A stretch of 59,105 bases of DNA from JBEIFW01 sp044370695 (GCA_044370695.1 JBILVB010000003.1:1-59105), one strand, 5' to 3'; positions 24,466 to 33,089 are shown, counted from the stretch's first letter. Notes: generated from the letters alone by a model not told the origin. Numbers and translations are program-made.

Positions 24466-25592
24466 TCCATCATCGAGCCGACGCGCTGCATGGCGTCGAT
24501 GAACTCGTCGACCATGTCGAGCACGACCCGGCCGGCCGGCTTCACCTCGTTCATCGAACCGACGATCTGCCCGACGAAGTACCCGGCGAGCTTGGCCGCC
24601 CCCGAATCCGGGTCGTGGGCGGCACGGTCGATCCGGGTCGACGCCTCGGCGACGAGCAACGGCTGCAGCGGCATCGGCAACGGCCCGGGGCTCTGCGGCC
24701 CTTCCCATTCGTCGGTCCAGCCGCAGCGCAACTGCCGAGCCGGCTTACCCGTGCGGCTGCGAGACCGCAGCGTGTCCGACGAGGTGGCGGCGAGGAACTT
24801 CTGCTTCACCGTGGGATGGGTCTCGGCCTCCTCGGTGGTGAGCCACACCGAGCCGCACCAGACACCCTCGGCACCCAGGGCCATGGCCGCGGCCATCTGG
24901 CGCCCGCCGCCGATGCCGCCCGCTGCGAGCACCGGTACCGGGGCGACGGCGTCGACGACCTCGGGCACGAGCACCATGGTGCCGATGTCACCGGTGTGGC
25001 CGCCGGCCTCGTAGCCCTGGGCGATGATCAGGTCGACCCCGGCGGCGACGTGGCGTACCGCGTGCGACGGCTTGCCGGCCAGCGCCCCCACCTTGATGCC
25101 TTGGGCCCGGGCTCGCTCGACCATGTCGGGCGGCGGCGAGCCGAGCGCGTTGACGATCAACGAGATCGGGTGCGAGAACGCGACGTCCATCATGCGGGCC
25201 GCCGACGCGTACGACATCGGGGCGGCACCGTCGCGCCCCAAGCGGCCGCGGTCGTCGGCGTCGAGTTCGGGTACGCCGTAGCGGCGCATCATGTCGTCGA
25301 CGAAGTCCCGGTGCGCCTGCGGGATCCGCTGGCGCAACTCGGACCGCCCGACCTCACCCTCGGCCTTGCCCTCGTACTTCGCCGGCACGATCACGTCGAC
25401 CCCGAAGGGCTTGCCGCCGACCTGCTCGGCGATCCAGCGCAGGTCGATGTCGAGGGTCTCCGGGGTGGCGGCCTCGGCGCCGAGGACGCCCATCCCGCCC
25501 GCTCTCGACACGGCGGCCACGACGTCTCGGCAGTGGGTGAATGCCAGGATCGGGAACTCGATCCCGAACAGCTCGCAGATCCGGTTCTTCAT
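24462..25592 (-). CDS. Nitronate monooxygenase-like FMN enzyme
   Basis: This 376 aa protein of the NMO/2-nitropropane dioxygenase TIM-barrel family starts KNRICELFGIEFPILAF. FMN-site and active-site segments are SRAGGMGVLGAE, AQGYEAGGHTGDIGTM (with the conserved His) and VLAAGGIGGGRQMAAAMALG. NMOs oxidise alkyl nitronates; many actinobacterial members are of unproven function and may act in detoxification or on acyl substrates. The start is supported by a TATCGT -10 element 7 nt upstream. It is first in an operon with nicotinamidase. Confidence 0.86.
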   Translation of the reverse strand: MKNRICELFGIEFPILAFTHCRDVVAAVSRAGGMGVLGAEAATPETLDIDLRWIAEQVGGKPFGVDVIVPAKYEGKAEGEVGRSELRQRIPQAHRDFVDDMMRRYGVPELDADDRGRLGRDGAAPMSYASAARMMDVAFSHPISLIVNALGSPPPDMVERARAQGIKVGALAGKPSHAVRHVAAGVDLIIAQGYEAGGHTGDIGTMVLVPEVVDAVAPVPVLAAGGIGGGRQMAAAMALGAEGVWCGSVWLTTEEAETHPTVKQKFLAATSSDTLRSRSRTGKPARQLRCGWTDEWEGPQSPGPLPMPLQPLLVAEASTRIDRAAHDPDSGAAKLAGYFVGQIVGSMNEVKPAGRVVLDMVDEFIDAMQRVGSMME

Positions 25593-25599
25593 GTCCCGC

Positions 25600-25605
25600 A
25601 CGATA
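25600..25605 (-). promoter_or_regulatory. Leaderless -10 element (TATCGT) of the nitronate monooxygenase gene
   Basis: On the minus strand TATCGT ends 7 nt before the ATG at 25592. Confidence 0.5.
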
Positions 25606-25651
25606 CGTCCACCGGGCCGGCTCCGGGTTGGGGCCCCGCCGGGCCGGGGCC

Positions 25652-25657
25652 TAGCGT
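25652..25657 (+). promoter_or_regulatory. -10 element (TAGCGT) of the SDR/acyl-CoA dehydrogenase operon
   Basis: TAGCGT ends 10 nt before the ATG at 25668. Together with the minus-strand element at 25600 it makes a back-to-back promoter pair within a 75 bp gap. Confidence 0.45.
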
Positions 25658-25667
25658 CGTGGTCACT

Positions 25668-26444
25668 ATGGACATCAACGGTTGCTCCGCCATCGTCACA
25701 GGCGGCGCGTCGGGCATCGGCGAGGCTGCGGCCCGCCTGCTCGCCGCCCGCGGCGCCAAAGTGGTCATCGCCGACCTCCAGGACGACAAGGGCAACGCCC
25801 TGGCCACCGAACTCGGCGGCGCGTTCTGCCACGTCGACGTGCGCAAGACCGACGAGATCATCGCCTGCGTGGAGACGGCCAAGGAGATGGGGCCGTTGCG
25901 GGCGCTGGTGAACTCGGCCGGCATCGGTTGGGCCAGCCGAACGATCGGCCGGGACGGCAGCTACGACTCGGCATTCAACATCGACGCGTTCCGCCGGGTG
26001 ATCGACATCAACCTCGTCGGCACGTTCGACATGAGCCGCATCGCCGCCACGGCGATGAGCCAGACCGAGCCGCTCGCCTCCGGCGAACGGGGCGCGATCG
26101 TCAACCTGGCGTCGGTCGCTGCGTTCGACGGCCAGATCGGCCAGGTCGCCTACTCGGCGTCCAAGGGCGGCGTCGTGGGCCTCACCCTGCCGATGGCGCG
26201 CGACCTCGCCGCGGTGGGCATCCGGGTGAACACCGTCGCCCCGGGCCTCATCGACACCCCGATCTACGGCACGGGCGAGGCGAGCGAGGCATTCAAGGCC
26301 AACCTGCAGAAGGACGTGCTGTTCCCCAAGCGCCTCGGCTTCCCCGAGGAGCTCGCCTCGATGGTCGTCGAGTGCGTCTGCAACAGCTACATGAACGCCG
26401 AGACCATCCGGGTCGACGGCGGCATCCGCATGCCCCCGAAGTGA
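25668..26444 (+). CDS. Type II 3-hydroxyacyl-CoA dehydrogenase-like SDR
   Basis: The 258 aa short-chain dehydrogenase has TGGASGIGEAAARLL, the Asp of VVIADLQDD for NAD preference, NSAGIGW, the catalytic Ser in NLASVAAFDG and Tyr-x-x-x-Lys in YSASKGG. The insertion around TIGRDGSYDSAFNIDAFRRV and the TPIYG segment resemble HSD10-type 3-hydroxyacyl-CoA dehydrogenases, which oxidise 3-hydroxyacyl-CoA in fatty, branched or steroid side-chain breakdown. It lies 13 bp before an acyl-CoA dehydrogenase on the same strand, which supports that role. Confidence 0.85.
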   Translation: MDINGCSAIVTGGASGIGEAAARLLAARGAKVVIADLQDDKGNALATELGGAFCHVDVRKTDEIIACVETAKEMGPLRALVNSAGIGWASRTIGRDGSYDSAFNIDAFRRVIDINLVGTFDMSRIAATAMSQTEPLASGERGAIVNLASVAAFDGQIGQVAYSASKGGVVGLTLPMARDLAAVGIRVNTVAPGLIDTPIYGTGEASEAFKANLQKDVLFPKRLGFPEELASMVVECVCNSYMNAETIRVDGGIRMPPK

Positions 26445-26457
26445 TCGATCCGGCGCC

Positions 26458-27627
26458 GTGGACTTCACCCCGGACCCCGATCACCAGGCCATCGCCGAGG
26501 GCGTCGAGCGCGTCTGTGCTGCGTTCGACGACACCTACTGGGCCGCCTGCGACGCCGAGCACCGGTTCCCCTGGGAGTTCTACGGGAAGATGGCCGAAGG
26601 CGGCTGGGTCGGCATCGCCATCCCCGAGGCCTACGGCGGCGGTGGGCGCGGCATCACCGAAGCCGCGCTGGTGCTCAACCGGGTCGCGGCCTCGGGCGCC
26701 GCGCACAACGGGTCGGCCGCGCTGCACCTGACGATGTTCGGGCTCAACCCGGTGGTGAAGTTCGGCAACGACCGCCTGAAAGAGGCGTTCCTGCCCCGGG
26801 CCGCGGCCGGCGACCTGCACGTCGCGTTCGGGGTCACCGAACCCGATGCCGGCACCGACACCAGCCGCATCACCACCCGCGCCGTCGACGACGGCAACGG
26901 CGGTTTCGTGGTGCACGGCCGCAAGATCTGGACGACCAAGGCGCTCGAGAGCGAGGTCGTGCTGCTGCTGGTGCGCACCGACGAGCCCGGCCCGGGCCGC
27001 AACCGCTTCGAAGGCCTGTCGCTGTTCCTCGCCGACCTCGACCGCCGGTACGTCGACATCCGCCCGATCCCCAAGGTCGGGCGCAACGCCGTCGCCTCGT
27101 GTGAGGTCGCCTACGACGGCTTGCCCGTCGAGGCTTGGCGCCTGGTGGGTCAGCGGGGCCGGGGGTTCCAGCACATCCTCCACGGCCTCAACCCCGAGCG
27201 GATCCTGCTGGCGGCGATGGCGTGCGGCATCGGTGAGGTGTCGCTACGCCGCGCCACCCGGTACGCGAACGAGCGCGAGGTGTTCGGACGGCTCATCGGC
27301 GCCAACCAGTCGATCGCACACCCGCTGGCCAAGGCCCACATGGAGCTGCGGGCTGCGTGGCAGGTGGCGATGCTGGCGGCCTGGCGGTACGACAACGGCC
27401 TCGAGTGCGGCGAGGAAGCCAACACGGCCAAGTACCTCGCCGCCGAGGCGGCCTACACCGCAGCCGATCAGGCCATCCAGACCCACGGCGGACTCGGATA
27501 CGCGAGCGAGTACCACGTCGAGCGCTACTGGCGGGAGGCCCGCCTGCAGCGCCTGGCCCCGGTGAGCCAGGAGATGACGCTGAACTACATCGCCCAGAAC
27601 GTGCTCGGGCTGCCCCGCAGCTACTGA
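26458..27627 (+). CDS. Acyl-CoA dehydrogenase
   Basis: This 389 aa flavoprotein has the FAD/acyl-CoA signature GVTEPDAGTDTSRITTRAV, GRKIWTTKA and the C-terminal QTHGGLGYASEYHVERYWRE. The usual MCAD catalytic base (Glu376, in YEGT) is replaced: the aligned stretch is LAPVSQE. Instead Glu247 in LNPERILLA sits where isovaleryl- and long-chain acyl-CoA dehydrogenases keep their base. It probably oxidises a branched or long acyl-CoA to the 2-enoyl-CoA. The start is a GTG 13 bp after the SDR stop. Its end lies inside a 14 bp tandem repeat. Confidence 0.9.
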   Translation: MDFTPDPDHQAIAEGVERVCAAFDDTYWAACDAEHRFPWEFYGKMAEGGWVGIAIPEAYGGGGRGITEAALVLNRVAASGAAHNGSAALHLTMFGLNPVVKFGNDRLKEAFLPRAAAGDLHVAFGVTEPDAGTDTSRITTRAVDDGNGGFVVHGRKIWTTKALESEVVLLLVRTDEPGPGRNRFEGLSLFLADLDRRYVDIRPIPKVGRNAVASCEVAYDGLPVEAWRLVGQRGRGFQHILHGLNPERILLAAMACGIGEVSLRRATRYANEREVFGRLIGANQSIAHPLAKAHMELRAAWQVAMLAAWRYDNGLECGEEANTAKYLAAEAAYTAADQAIQTHGGLGYASEYHVERYWREARLQRLAPVSQEMTLNYIAQNVLGLPRSY

Positions 27628-27668
27628 ACCGGCGCTACTGAACCGGCGCTACTGAACCGGCGCTACTG
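27621..27668. repeat. 14 bp tandem repeat (3.4 copies) at a convergent gene junction
   Basis: CTACTGAACCGGCG occurs exactly three times (27621-27634, 27635-27648, 27649-27662), followed by CTACTG. The first copy holds the TGA of the acyl-CoA dehydrogenase; the last partial copy holds the TAG of the FAD dehydrogenase on the minus strand. All three full copies are identical, which suggests recent duplication by slippage. Confidence 0.9.
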
Positions 27669-29066
27669 CTCGGCACCGCCGACTGCGGGCCAGGCGCCGT
27701 GGGCCAGAACACCCGACGGATCGCAGAGCGCCTTGAGCCCGGCCAGCAGCGCCGATTGCCCGGGCGGCGCGTACCGGGACGCGAGGTGCACGTTGCGGGG
27801 CCCGAGCCCGTGCTCGGCCGAGAAGCTGCCGCCGAGGTCGGCGACGGCGTCGTACAGCGCATCTCTCGCCGCCGGCGCCAGCGGTCGCCCGGAGGGCGTG
27901 ACCACGTTCAGGTGGACACCGCCGTCGCCGACGTGGCCGAACTCGCAGAGCACTGCTGCGGGGTCGAGCGCGCCGAGCACGACGATCGCCCGCCGTCGCA
28001 GGTCGCCGAGCCGGGATCGGGGCACCGACACGTCGAACGCCGTCACGGAGCCCGACGCCCGCAGGCTCTCGGTCACCCGGTGGCGCAACGCCCAGGCCCT
28101 GCTCGCCGGCACCAGCACCGCAGTCTCGCCGCCGGTGGCCGAGGGGCCACCTGGTACACGGGCGAGCAGAGCGGCGAGCACGACGTCGAGATCGGCGGCT
28201 GCGTCGCTCGAGACGAGTTCGACGAGCGCGGTGACCGGGGCGGGCTCGGCCCGCCCGAACGGGTCGGTCGTCCCCGTGTGCGCCAAGGTACGCCGCATCG
28301 CCTCGGCCGAGATCACCTCGAACGCAGCCAGCAGATCGGTGGTGTCCTGCAGTGCGCCGCAGAGCGCGACAGCGGCATCGAGGTCGTCGAGTGCGACGAA
28401 GGCGGTGGCTCGCGCCCTCGGGACCGGGTGCAGGGCGACGGTGGCTTCGACGACGACACCGAGCTCCCCGCCCGTTCCCACGAAGAGCTGCGCAACGTCC
28501 ATCCCGGTGTTGTCCTTGCGCAACCCTCGACCGCACCGCACGACCGTGAGCGCTTCGTCGGGGAGCACGGCGACGAGACCGAGGAGGTTGGCCCGCACGT
28601 CGCCGTAGCGGACCATGCGGGCACCGCCGGTGTTGGTCGCGACCATCCCGCCGATGCTCGGATCGGCGCCGAGGTCGACGGGGAAGCAGAGGCCGAGGGG
28701 GGCCGCAGCGTCGTTCACGGCCGAGAGCCGCACGCCGGCGCCGGCCGTCGCCGTGCGCTCCGAGCGATCGACGACGAGCGGGTGCCCCAGGCGCTCGGTG
28801 GACAGCACCAGCGTGTCGCCCGCCGCGTCGGGGACCGACGCCCCGACCAGGCCGCTGTTGGCTCCCTGGGGCACCACCCGCACGGCGTGGCGGCGAGCCC
28901 ACCCGAGCACGGCCCGGACCCCGTCGAGGTCCGCCGGGCGCGCCACGGCGAGCGCCTGGCCGCGGCCGGAACGCGCGTCGATCTCGTAGCGCTCGAGGCC
29001 GTCGGCGGGCCGCAGCAACCCACCCGGACCGAGCGCGTTCGCGAGCGCCGTGAGATCCGCGCTCAT
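27663..29066 (-). CDS. FAD-linked 2-hydroxyacid dehydrogenase (GlcD/D2HGDH-like)
   Basis: The 467 aa protein has the PCMH FAD-binding domain (VRVVPQGANSGLVGASVPD, ADPSIGGMVATNTGG, GLRKDNTGMDVAQLFVGTGG) and a C-terminal FAD-oxidase cap ending in the metal/substrate motifs EFGHVGDGGVHLNV and FSAEHGLGPRN. This matches the D-lactate/glycolate/D-2-hydroxyglutarate dehydrogenase family, which passes electrons to a quinone or electron-transfer flavoprotein. Start ATG at 29066 overlaps the beta-galactosidase stop (ATGA). A long read-through upstream was rejected because it runs antisense-frame through that gene. Confidence 0.88.
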   Translation of the reverse strand: MSADLTALANALGPGGLLRPADGLERYEIDARSGRGQALAVARPADLDGVRAVLGWARRHAVRVVPQGANSGLVGASVPDAAGDTLVLSTERLGHPLVVDRSERTATAGAGVRLSAVNDAAAPLGLCFPVDLGADPSIGGMVATNTGGARMVRYGDVRANLLGLVAVLPDEALTVVRCGRGLRKDNTGMDVAQLFVGTGGELGVVVEATVALHPVPRARATAFVALDDLDAAVALCGALQDTTDLLAAFEVISAEAMRRTLAHTGTTDPFGRAEPAPVTALVELVSSDAAADLDVVLAALLARVPGGPSATGGETAVLVPASRAWALRHRVTESLRASGSVTAFDVSVPRSRLGDLRRRAIVVLGALDPAAVLCEFGHVGDGGVHLNVVTPSGRPLAPAARDALYDAVADLGGSFSAEHGLGPRNVHLASRYAPPGQSALLAGLKALCDPSGVLAHGAWPAVGGAEQ

Positions 29067-32000
29067 CGCCGACTGCGCCGGAGAGGGCGCACCTGCAACG
29101 CCCAGGTCCAGCGATGGGTGCCGGGCATGATCCGGTACACCGGCAGCGTGTCGGGCCCGCACGACGCCGTCCCGAGACCCCGCATCCGGTGGTCGAGGTG
29201 CAGCTCGGTGCTGGCGCGGGCCACGAGGTCGGCGGGCTCGGCGGCGGCGTCGAGATCGGCGTCGAAGTGGTGACGGGCCGAGAACCCGAACGTCGGGGTC
29301 CGATCCACGCCGTGCACGCGCAACCGGAGCGCACCGTCGGACAGCTCCAGCCACCGGGTGTCGGTGTGGTGCCCGTGCTCCTGCGGATGGAGGTAGGGCA
29401 CGTACTGCTCGGTGACCGTCGAGCGCCACACGCCGAGCGGGGCACCGGCGCAACGGTCCGGGTAGCTCTCGTGTGGACCGCGTCCGTACCAGCGCAACGA
29501 CTCGAAGCCGGCGGCAACCTCGGCGAGCACCCCGAGTCGCGGCGGATCGGCGAGCGTCGCCGGCAGCGTGAACTCCTCGGCCACCACGAGTGTGCCGTCC
29601 TCGAGGGCCGTGAGCCGCCGGCGGTGCACCAGCGTCCCGGCTGCGCACTGCAGCTCGTGGGTGCTCACGAGGGCAGTGCGGGCCAGGCGCACGCCGACGC
29701 ACCGGGACTCGGCCGCCTCGAGGCCCCACGTGCGCCAGCGGGCACCCGGACCGACGATGCCGACCTGCTCCTGGCCGTCGTTGTCGATCCGGGCCCGGGC
29801 GAGCGTGGCGCGCACCGGCCCGGTCAGCACGGTGCGACCGTCCCAGCTCACGGTGGCGATCGCGCCGTCCCCGAGCGACACCGTCAACGCTCCGGCGCGC
29901 AACACGTCGGGATCGGACCAGGGTCGAGCCGAGCGGACCGGCGACGAGCGGCGGGCGCCCCAGCGCAGCTGGTCGAGCGCCACGCGGTGCCCCGCCGGAG
30001 CCCAGCTCGTCCCCCGGGCCAGGGTCCAGCACACTTCGAGTACGGCCTCCTCCCCGGGGGCGAGATCGGGCGGGGCCACCGGCGCCGGCAACCGGACCGC
30101 CTCGCCCGCTGCGACCTCCGGCACCGGCAACGATCCGGCTGCCGTCTCCACCCCGTCGACCAGCAGCCGCCACCGAGCCCGAAGGTGCCCGAGTCCACCG
30201 TGCCCGTACGCGTTCACGACCTCGATCTGGTCCCGGCGCGTCCCCGACGCACGCACCCGGACCGGCCGGTGCACGTGGGCCACCTCGACCATCGCAGGGT
30301 GCGGGCTGCGGTCGGGCCACACGAGTCCGTCGGCGACGAACGCGCCGTCGTTCGGTTCGTCGCCGAACTGGCCGCCGTACGACCACACGCGCCGCCCGTC
30401 GGGCCGCGTGCGCCACAGCCCGTGGTCGATCCACTCCCAGATGAACCCGCCTTGCAGGCCCCGTTCGGACTCGAACGCCGCCCAGTGGTCGGCCAGGCCA
30501 CCGTTGGAGTTCCCCATCGCATGGCTGTACTCGCACAGGATCATCGGCCTCGGGTCGGCGCCGCGCCGGGCCCACGCGACGATGTCTGCGAGCTCGGGGT
30601 ACATCGGGCAGACCACGTCGGTGCAGGCGTCGTGGTGGCCGTCGACCGGCACGGTGCCGACCGGCGGCCGGGGGGTCGAGGCCAACGAGCCGTAGCGATG
30701 CGGGCCTTCGTACTGCACGAATCGGGTCGGGTCGGCTCGGTGCACCCACGCGGCGAGCGCGTCGTGGATCGCCCCATAGCCGGACTCGTTGCCCAGGGAC
30801 CAACCGATCACGCTCGGATGGTTGCGGTCGCGGGCGACCATGCGGGTGAAGCGTTCCCAGAGCAGGGGTCCGTAACGGGCATCGTCGATCAGGCTCCGCT
30901 CACGACCGTGGCTCTCGATCCCGGCTTCCGCCACCACGTACAGACCGTGCTCGTCGCACAGGTCGAGGAAGGCCGGGTCGTTCGGGTAGTGCGACGTGCG
31001 AACGGCATTGACGTTGTGCCGCTTCATCGTCACGACGTCGGCGCGCAGGTCGTCGAGGCTCACCGCCGTACCGCCATCGGCCGAGTGGTCGTGCCGGTTC
31101 ACGCCGCGGACGGGGACGGCCCGCCCGTTGACGCGCAGCTCGCGACCGACGATCTCGATGCGCCGGAACCCGATCCACGTCCCGGTCGTCTCGACGACGC
31201 CGCCGTCCGGGTCGAGCAGGGACACCAGCAACCGGTACCGGTAGGGGTCGTCGGCCGACCACGCCCGCACCGGTCGGACCTCCACCTGCACCGGCGCGAC
31301 GTGCCCGGGCCAGACGATCCCGCTCACGACCTCGGCGAGCGGGTTCGAACGATCGAAGGTCGCCACGGGCGCAGTGCATTCCGGGTGCGCGAGCCGGCCG
31401 TCGGGTCGCTCGAGACGGAACGTCGCCCGCCAACCGGCCGGGAGGTCGCCCGGGGTACCGATGCGGGCCACCGCCGACAGCGTGCCGGCCCGGCCGTCGG
31501 GGTCGAGCCCGGCGACGACGGTGACGTCCTCGAGGTGGACGAGGTCGGTGCAGCGCAACGTGACCTCGCGGTGCAGTCCGGCCATCCACCACTGGTCCTG
31601 GTCCTCGGCCCAACTCCCGGCGCTCCATCGCACCACGACGACGGCGATCGTGTTGGCCTCCCCGGTCCGCACGTGCGCGCTCACGTCGTACTCCGACGCG
31701 AGGTACGGGTCGGTGCCGTACCCGGCCGGCCGGCCGTTGATCCAGACGGCATGGACGGAGTGCGCACCGCCGACGGACAGCACGACCCGGCGGCCGGTCC
31801 ACGAGGCCGGCACGTCGACCACGGTGCGGTAGACGCCGACCGGGTTCGCCGAAGGCACCGCCGGCGGGTGACCGGGCAGCGGGACGAGGATGTTCGTGTA
31901 GTGCGGCCGTTCGTCGCCCTGGGTCACCCAGGTCGAGGGCACCGGCACGAGGCGCCCGTCGGCTTCGCCGAGTCCTGCGGCACCCACCGAGTCGACCGCC

Positions 32001-32242
32001 CGGTCCGGAACCGTCTCGACCGACGGGTACCAGGCGAAGCGCCAGGGCCCGGTGGCCGCCAGGAACCACGGCGAGGCCAGCCGGTCACCGCGCCGTGCGC
32101 TGTCGAGGTCAGCGAAGGGCACGAGCGGGGTTCGAGACGCGAGCCGCCCGAGCCCGGTCGTCTCCGGCGAGGCCCACAACGGCTGTCCGAGGGCGTGGAG
32201 CAGTGTCGAGCCCGTCGGCCGACCCCCCACCCGACGCGGCAC
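29063..32242 (-). CDS. Glycoside hydrolase family 2 beta-galactosidase
   Basis: The 1059 aa protein has the full LacZ-type layout: sugar-binding domain (about 60-235, ending DQWWMAGLHREVTLR), immunoglobulin-like domain, catalytic TIM barrel (about 365-660), then a second Ig-like and a C-terminal Bgal small-chain domain. Catalytic acid/base is Glu486 in WSLGNESGYG and the nucleophile is Glu571 in LCEYSHAMGNSNGG. Family substrates are beta-galactosides, lactose-like or host/algal oligosaccharides. No signal peptide is seen, so it acts in the cytoplasm. The GTG start is 3 bp after the haemoglobin stop, and the gene overlaps the FAD dehydrogenase by 4 bp. No sugar transporter or regulator is adjacent. 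Confidence 0.92.
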   Translation of the reverse strand: MPRRVGGRPTGSTLLHALGQPLWASPETTGLGRLASRTPLVPFADLDSARRGDRLASPWFLAATGPWRFAWYPSVETVPDRAVDSVGAAGLGEADGRLVPVPSTWVTQGDERPHYTNILVPLPGHPPAVPSANPVGVYRTVVDVPASWTGRRVVLSVGGAHSVHAVWINGRPAGYGTDPYLASEYDVSAHVRTGEANTIAVVVVRWSAGSWAEDQDQWWMAGLHREVTLRCTDLVHLEDVTVVAGLDPDGRAGTLSAVARIGTPGDLPAGWRATFRLERPDGRLAHPECTAPVATFDRSNPLAEVVSGIVWPGHVAPVQVEVRPVRAWSADDPYRYRLLVSLLDPDGGVVETTGTWIGFRRIEIVGRELRVNGRAVPVRGVNRHDHSADGGTAVSLDDLRADVVTMKRHNVNAVRTSHYPNDPAFLDLCDEHGLYVVAEAGIESHGRERSLIDDARYGPLLWERFTRMVARDRNHPSVIGWSLGNESGYGAIHDALAAWVHRADPTRFVQYEGPHRYGSLASTPRPPVGTVPVDGHHDACTDVVCPMYPELADIVAWARRGADPRPMILCEYSHAMGNSNGGLADHWAAFESERGLQGGFIWEWIDHGLWRTRPDGRRVWSYGGQFGDEPNDGAFVADGLVWPDRSPHPAMVEVAHVHRPVRVRASGTRRDQIEVVNAYGHGGLGHLRARWRLLVDGVETAAGSLPVPEVAAGEAVRLPAPVAPPDLAPGEEAVLEVCWTLARGTSWAPAGHRVALDQLRWGARRSSPVRSARPWSDPDVLRAGALTVSLGDGAIATVSWDGRTVLTGPVRATLARARIDNDGQEQVGIVGPGARWRTWGLEAAESRCVGVRLARTALVSTHELQCAAGTLVHRRRLTALEDGTLVVAEEFTLPATLADPPRLGVLAEVAAGFESLRWYGRGPHESYPDRCAGAPLGVWRSTVTEQYVPYLHPQEHGHHTDTRWLELSDGALRLRVHGVDRTPTFGFSARHHFDADLDAAAEPADLVARASTELHLDHRMRGLGTASCGPDTLPVYRIMPGTHRWTWALQVRPLRRSRR

Positions 32243-32245
32243 CGC

Positions 32246-32647
32246 TCAGTCCCGGTTCCGCATGGCCTCGGCCGCCATCGTCGCGTAGTCCCACAGCGCC
32301 GCCCGGATCCCCGGCTCGGGATCGAGCGCTTCGATCGCCCCGCCCATCGCCGCCAGCCAGTGGTCGCGCTCGACCGGTCCGATGGCGAACGGGGCATGGC
32401 GCATCCGTAGCCGGGGGTGCCCCCGCCGATCGGAGTAGGTGGTCGGGCCGCCCCAGTACTGCGCCAGGAACAACGTCAGGCGTTCCTCGGCCGGGCCGAG
32501 ATCCTCCGGCTCGGGGTACAACGACAGCAGGACCGGATCCGCGGCGACCCGCCGGTAGAACTCGGCACCCAACCGCTCGAAGAACGCCATGCCGCCGACG
32601 GCGTCGTACAGGGATGCCCCGGGGAGGTTGACCCGCTGACCGCTCAC
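32246..32647 (-). CDS. glbO: Truncated haemoglobin, group II (trHbO-like)
   Basis: The 133 aa globin starts SGQRVNLPGASLYDAVGG. Group II marks are visible: B10 Tyr31 (FYRRV), CD1 Tyr44 (LYPEPED), WGGPTTYSDRRGHPRLRMRH with the proximal His84, and G8 Trp97 (DHWLAAM). The protein binds haem and reacts with O2 or NO. The open frame extends far upstream without globin similarity. The GTG at 32647 is favoured because TACGTT lies 7 nt before it. It is first in the run with beta-galactosidase and FAD dehydrogenase. Confidence 0.87.
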   Translation of the reverse strand: MSGQRVNLPGASLYDAVGGMAFFERLGAEFYRRVAADPVLLSLYPEPEDLGPAEERLTLFLAQYWGGPTTYSDRRGHPRLRMRHAPFAIGPVERDHWLAAMGGAIEALDPEPGIRAALWDYATMAAEAMRNRD

Positions 32648-32654
32648 CGCGTGG

Positions 32655-32660
32655 AACGTA
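32655..32660 (-). promoter_or_regulatory. Leaderless -10 element (TACGTT) of the haemoglobin operon
   Basis: On the minus strand TACGTT ends 7 nt before the GTG at 32647. Confidence 0.45.
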
Positions 32661-32833
32661 GTGCCGCCCGGTCGATCTGCCCGGCACGGCCGAGGTTGAC
32701 GTGGGCCAGCGCAGCCTGGCCGGCGAAGCCGATCGCGATCCCGACGGCGAGAAGCGTTGCCAGGGTCGCCGGGAGTGGAACCGGGCGTATGCGATGGCGA
32801 GTGGCGCTCGGTGGTTCGGCCGGTCGCAGCAAG

Positions 32834-32923
32834 GGCTACCCCGATTTCGCCGGCTTCGGCGCGGTCGCCGTACACGCTGTCAACGGCTGCTTCGGCGTGC
32901 TCGCCGTCGGGATCTTCTCCGAC
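32834..32923 (+). pseudogene. Relic of an ammonium transporter (Amt) gene
   Basis: Thirty codons read GYPDFAGFGAVAVHAVNG followed by CFGVLAVGIFSD. This matches the conserved pore-lining Amt segment (VHxVNGxxGVLAVGxF, including the pore His). Neither side continues as Amt: there is no upstream helix bundle and the downstream frame is unlike the family. No start codon or full gene is present. A stop at 33007-33009 and a hairpin follow, so this may be the remnant of a deleted plus-strand gene. It rests on one motif. Confidence 0.45.
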
Positions 32924-33028
32924 CGATCCACGTCGAGATGTCCGGCCCCGGCGGTGGCCACACCCCGATGGCCGAACCGACCGCCGACGGCCAGGAACGT
33001 TCTCGCTGAACGTCCCTCCAGCACCTGC

Positions 33029-33057
33029 AGCGCCCGCCGGCGGTACCGGCGGGCGCT
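33029..33057 (+). terminator. 12 bp perfect hairpin in the gap before the methyltransferase
   Basis: AGCGCCCGCCGG (33029-33040) and CCGGCGGGCGCT (33046-33057) flank a 5 nt loop, with a stop codon 20 bp upstream. It looks like the terminator of a lost gene and lies upstream of the methyltransferase promoter. Confidence 0.55.
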
Positions 33058-33083
33058 GTCGCGTCCGGGGAGGCCATCGCGCC

Positions 33084-33089
33084 TACGGT
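33084..33089 (+). promoter_or_regulatory. Leaderless -10 element (TACGGT) of the O-methyltransferase gene
   Basis: TACGGT ends 7 nt before the GTG at 33097. Confidence 0.5.

Noticed and set aside
24466..24708. Upstream extension of nicotinamidase into the nitronate monooxygenase gene
   Set aside because: Arg-rich out-of-frame sequence; the family starts just before the strand carrying Asp21, and GTGA coupling favours 24465.
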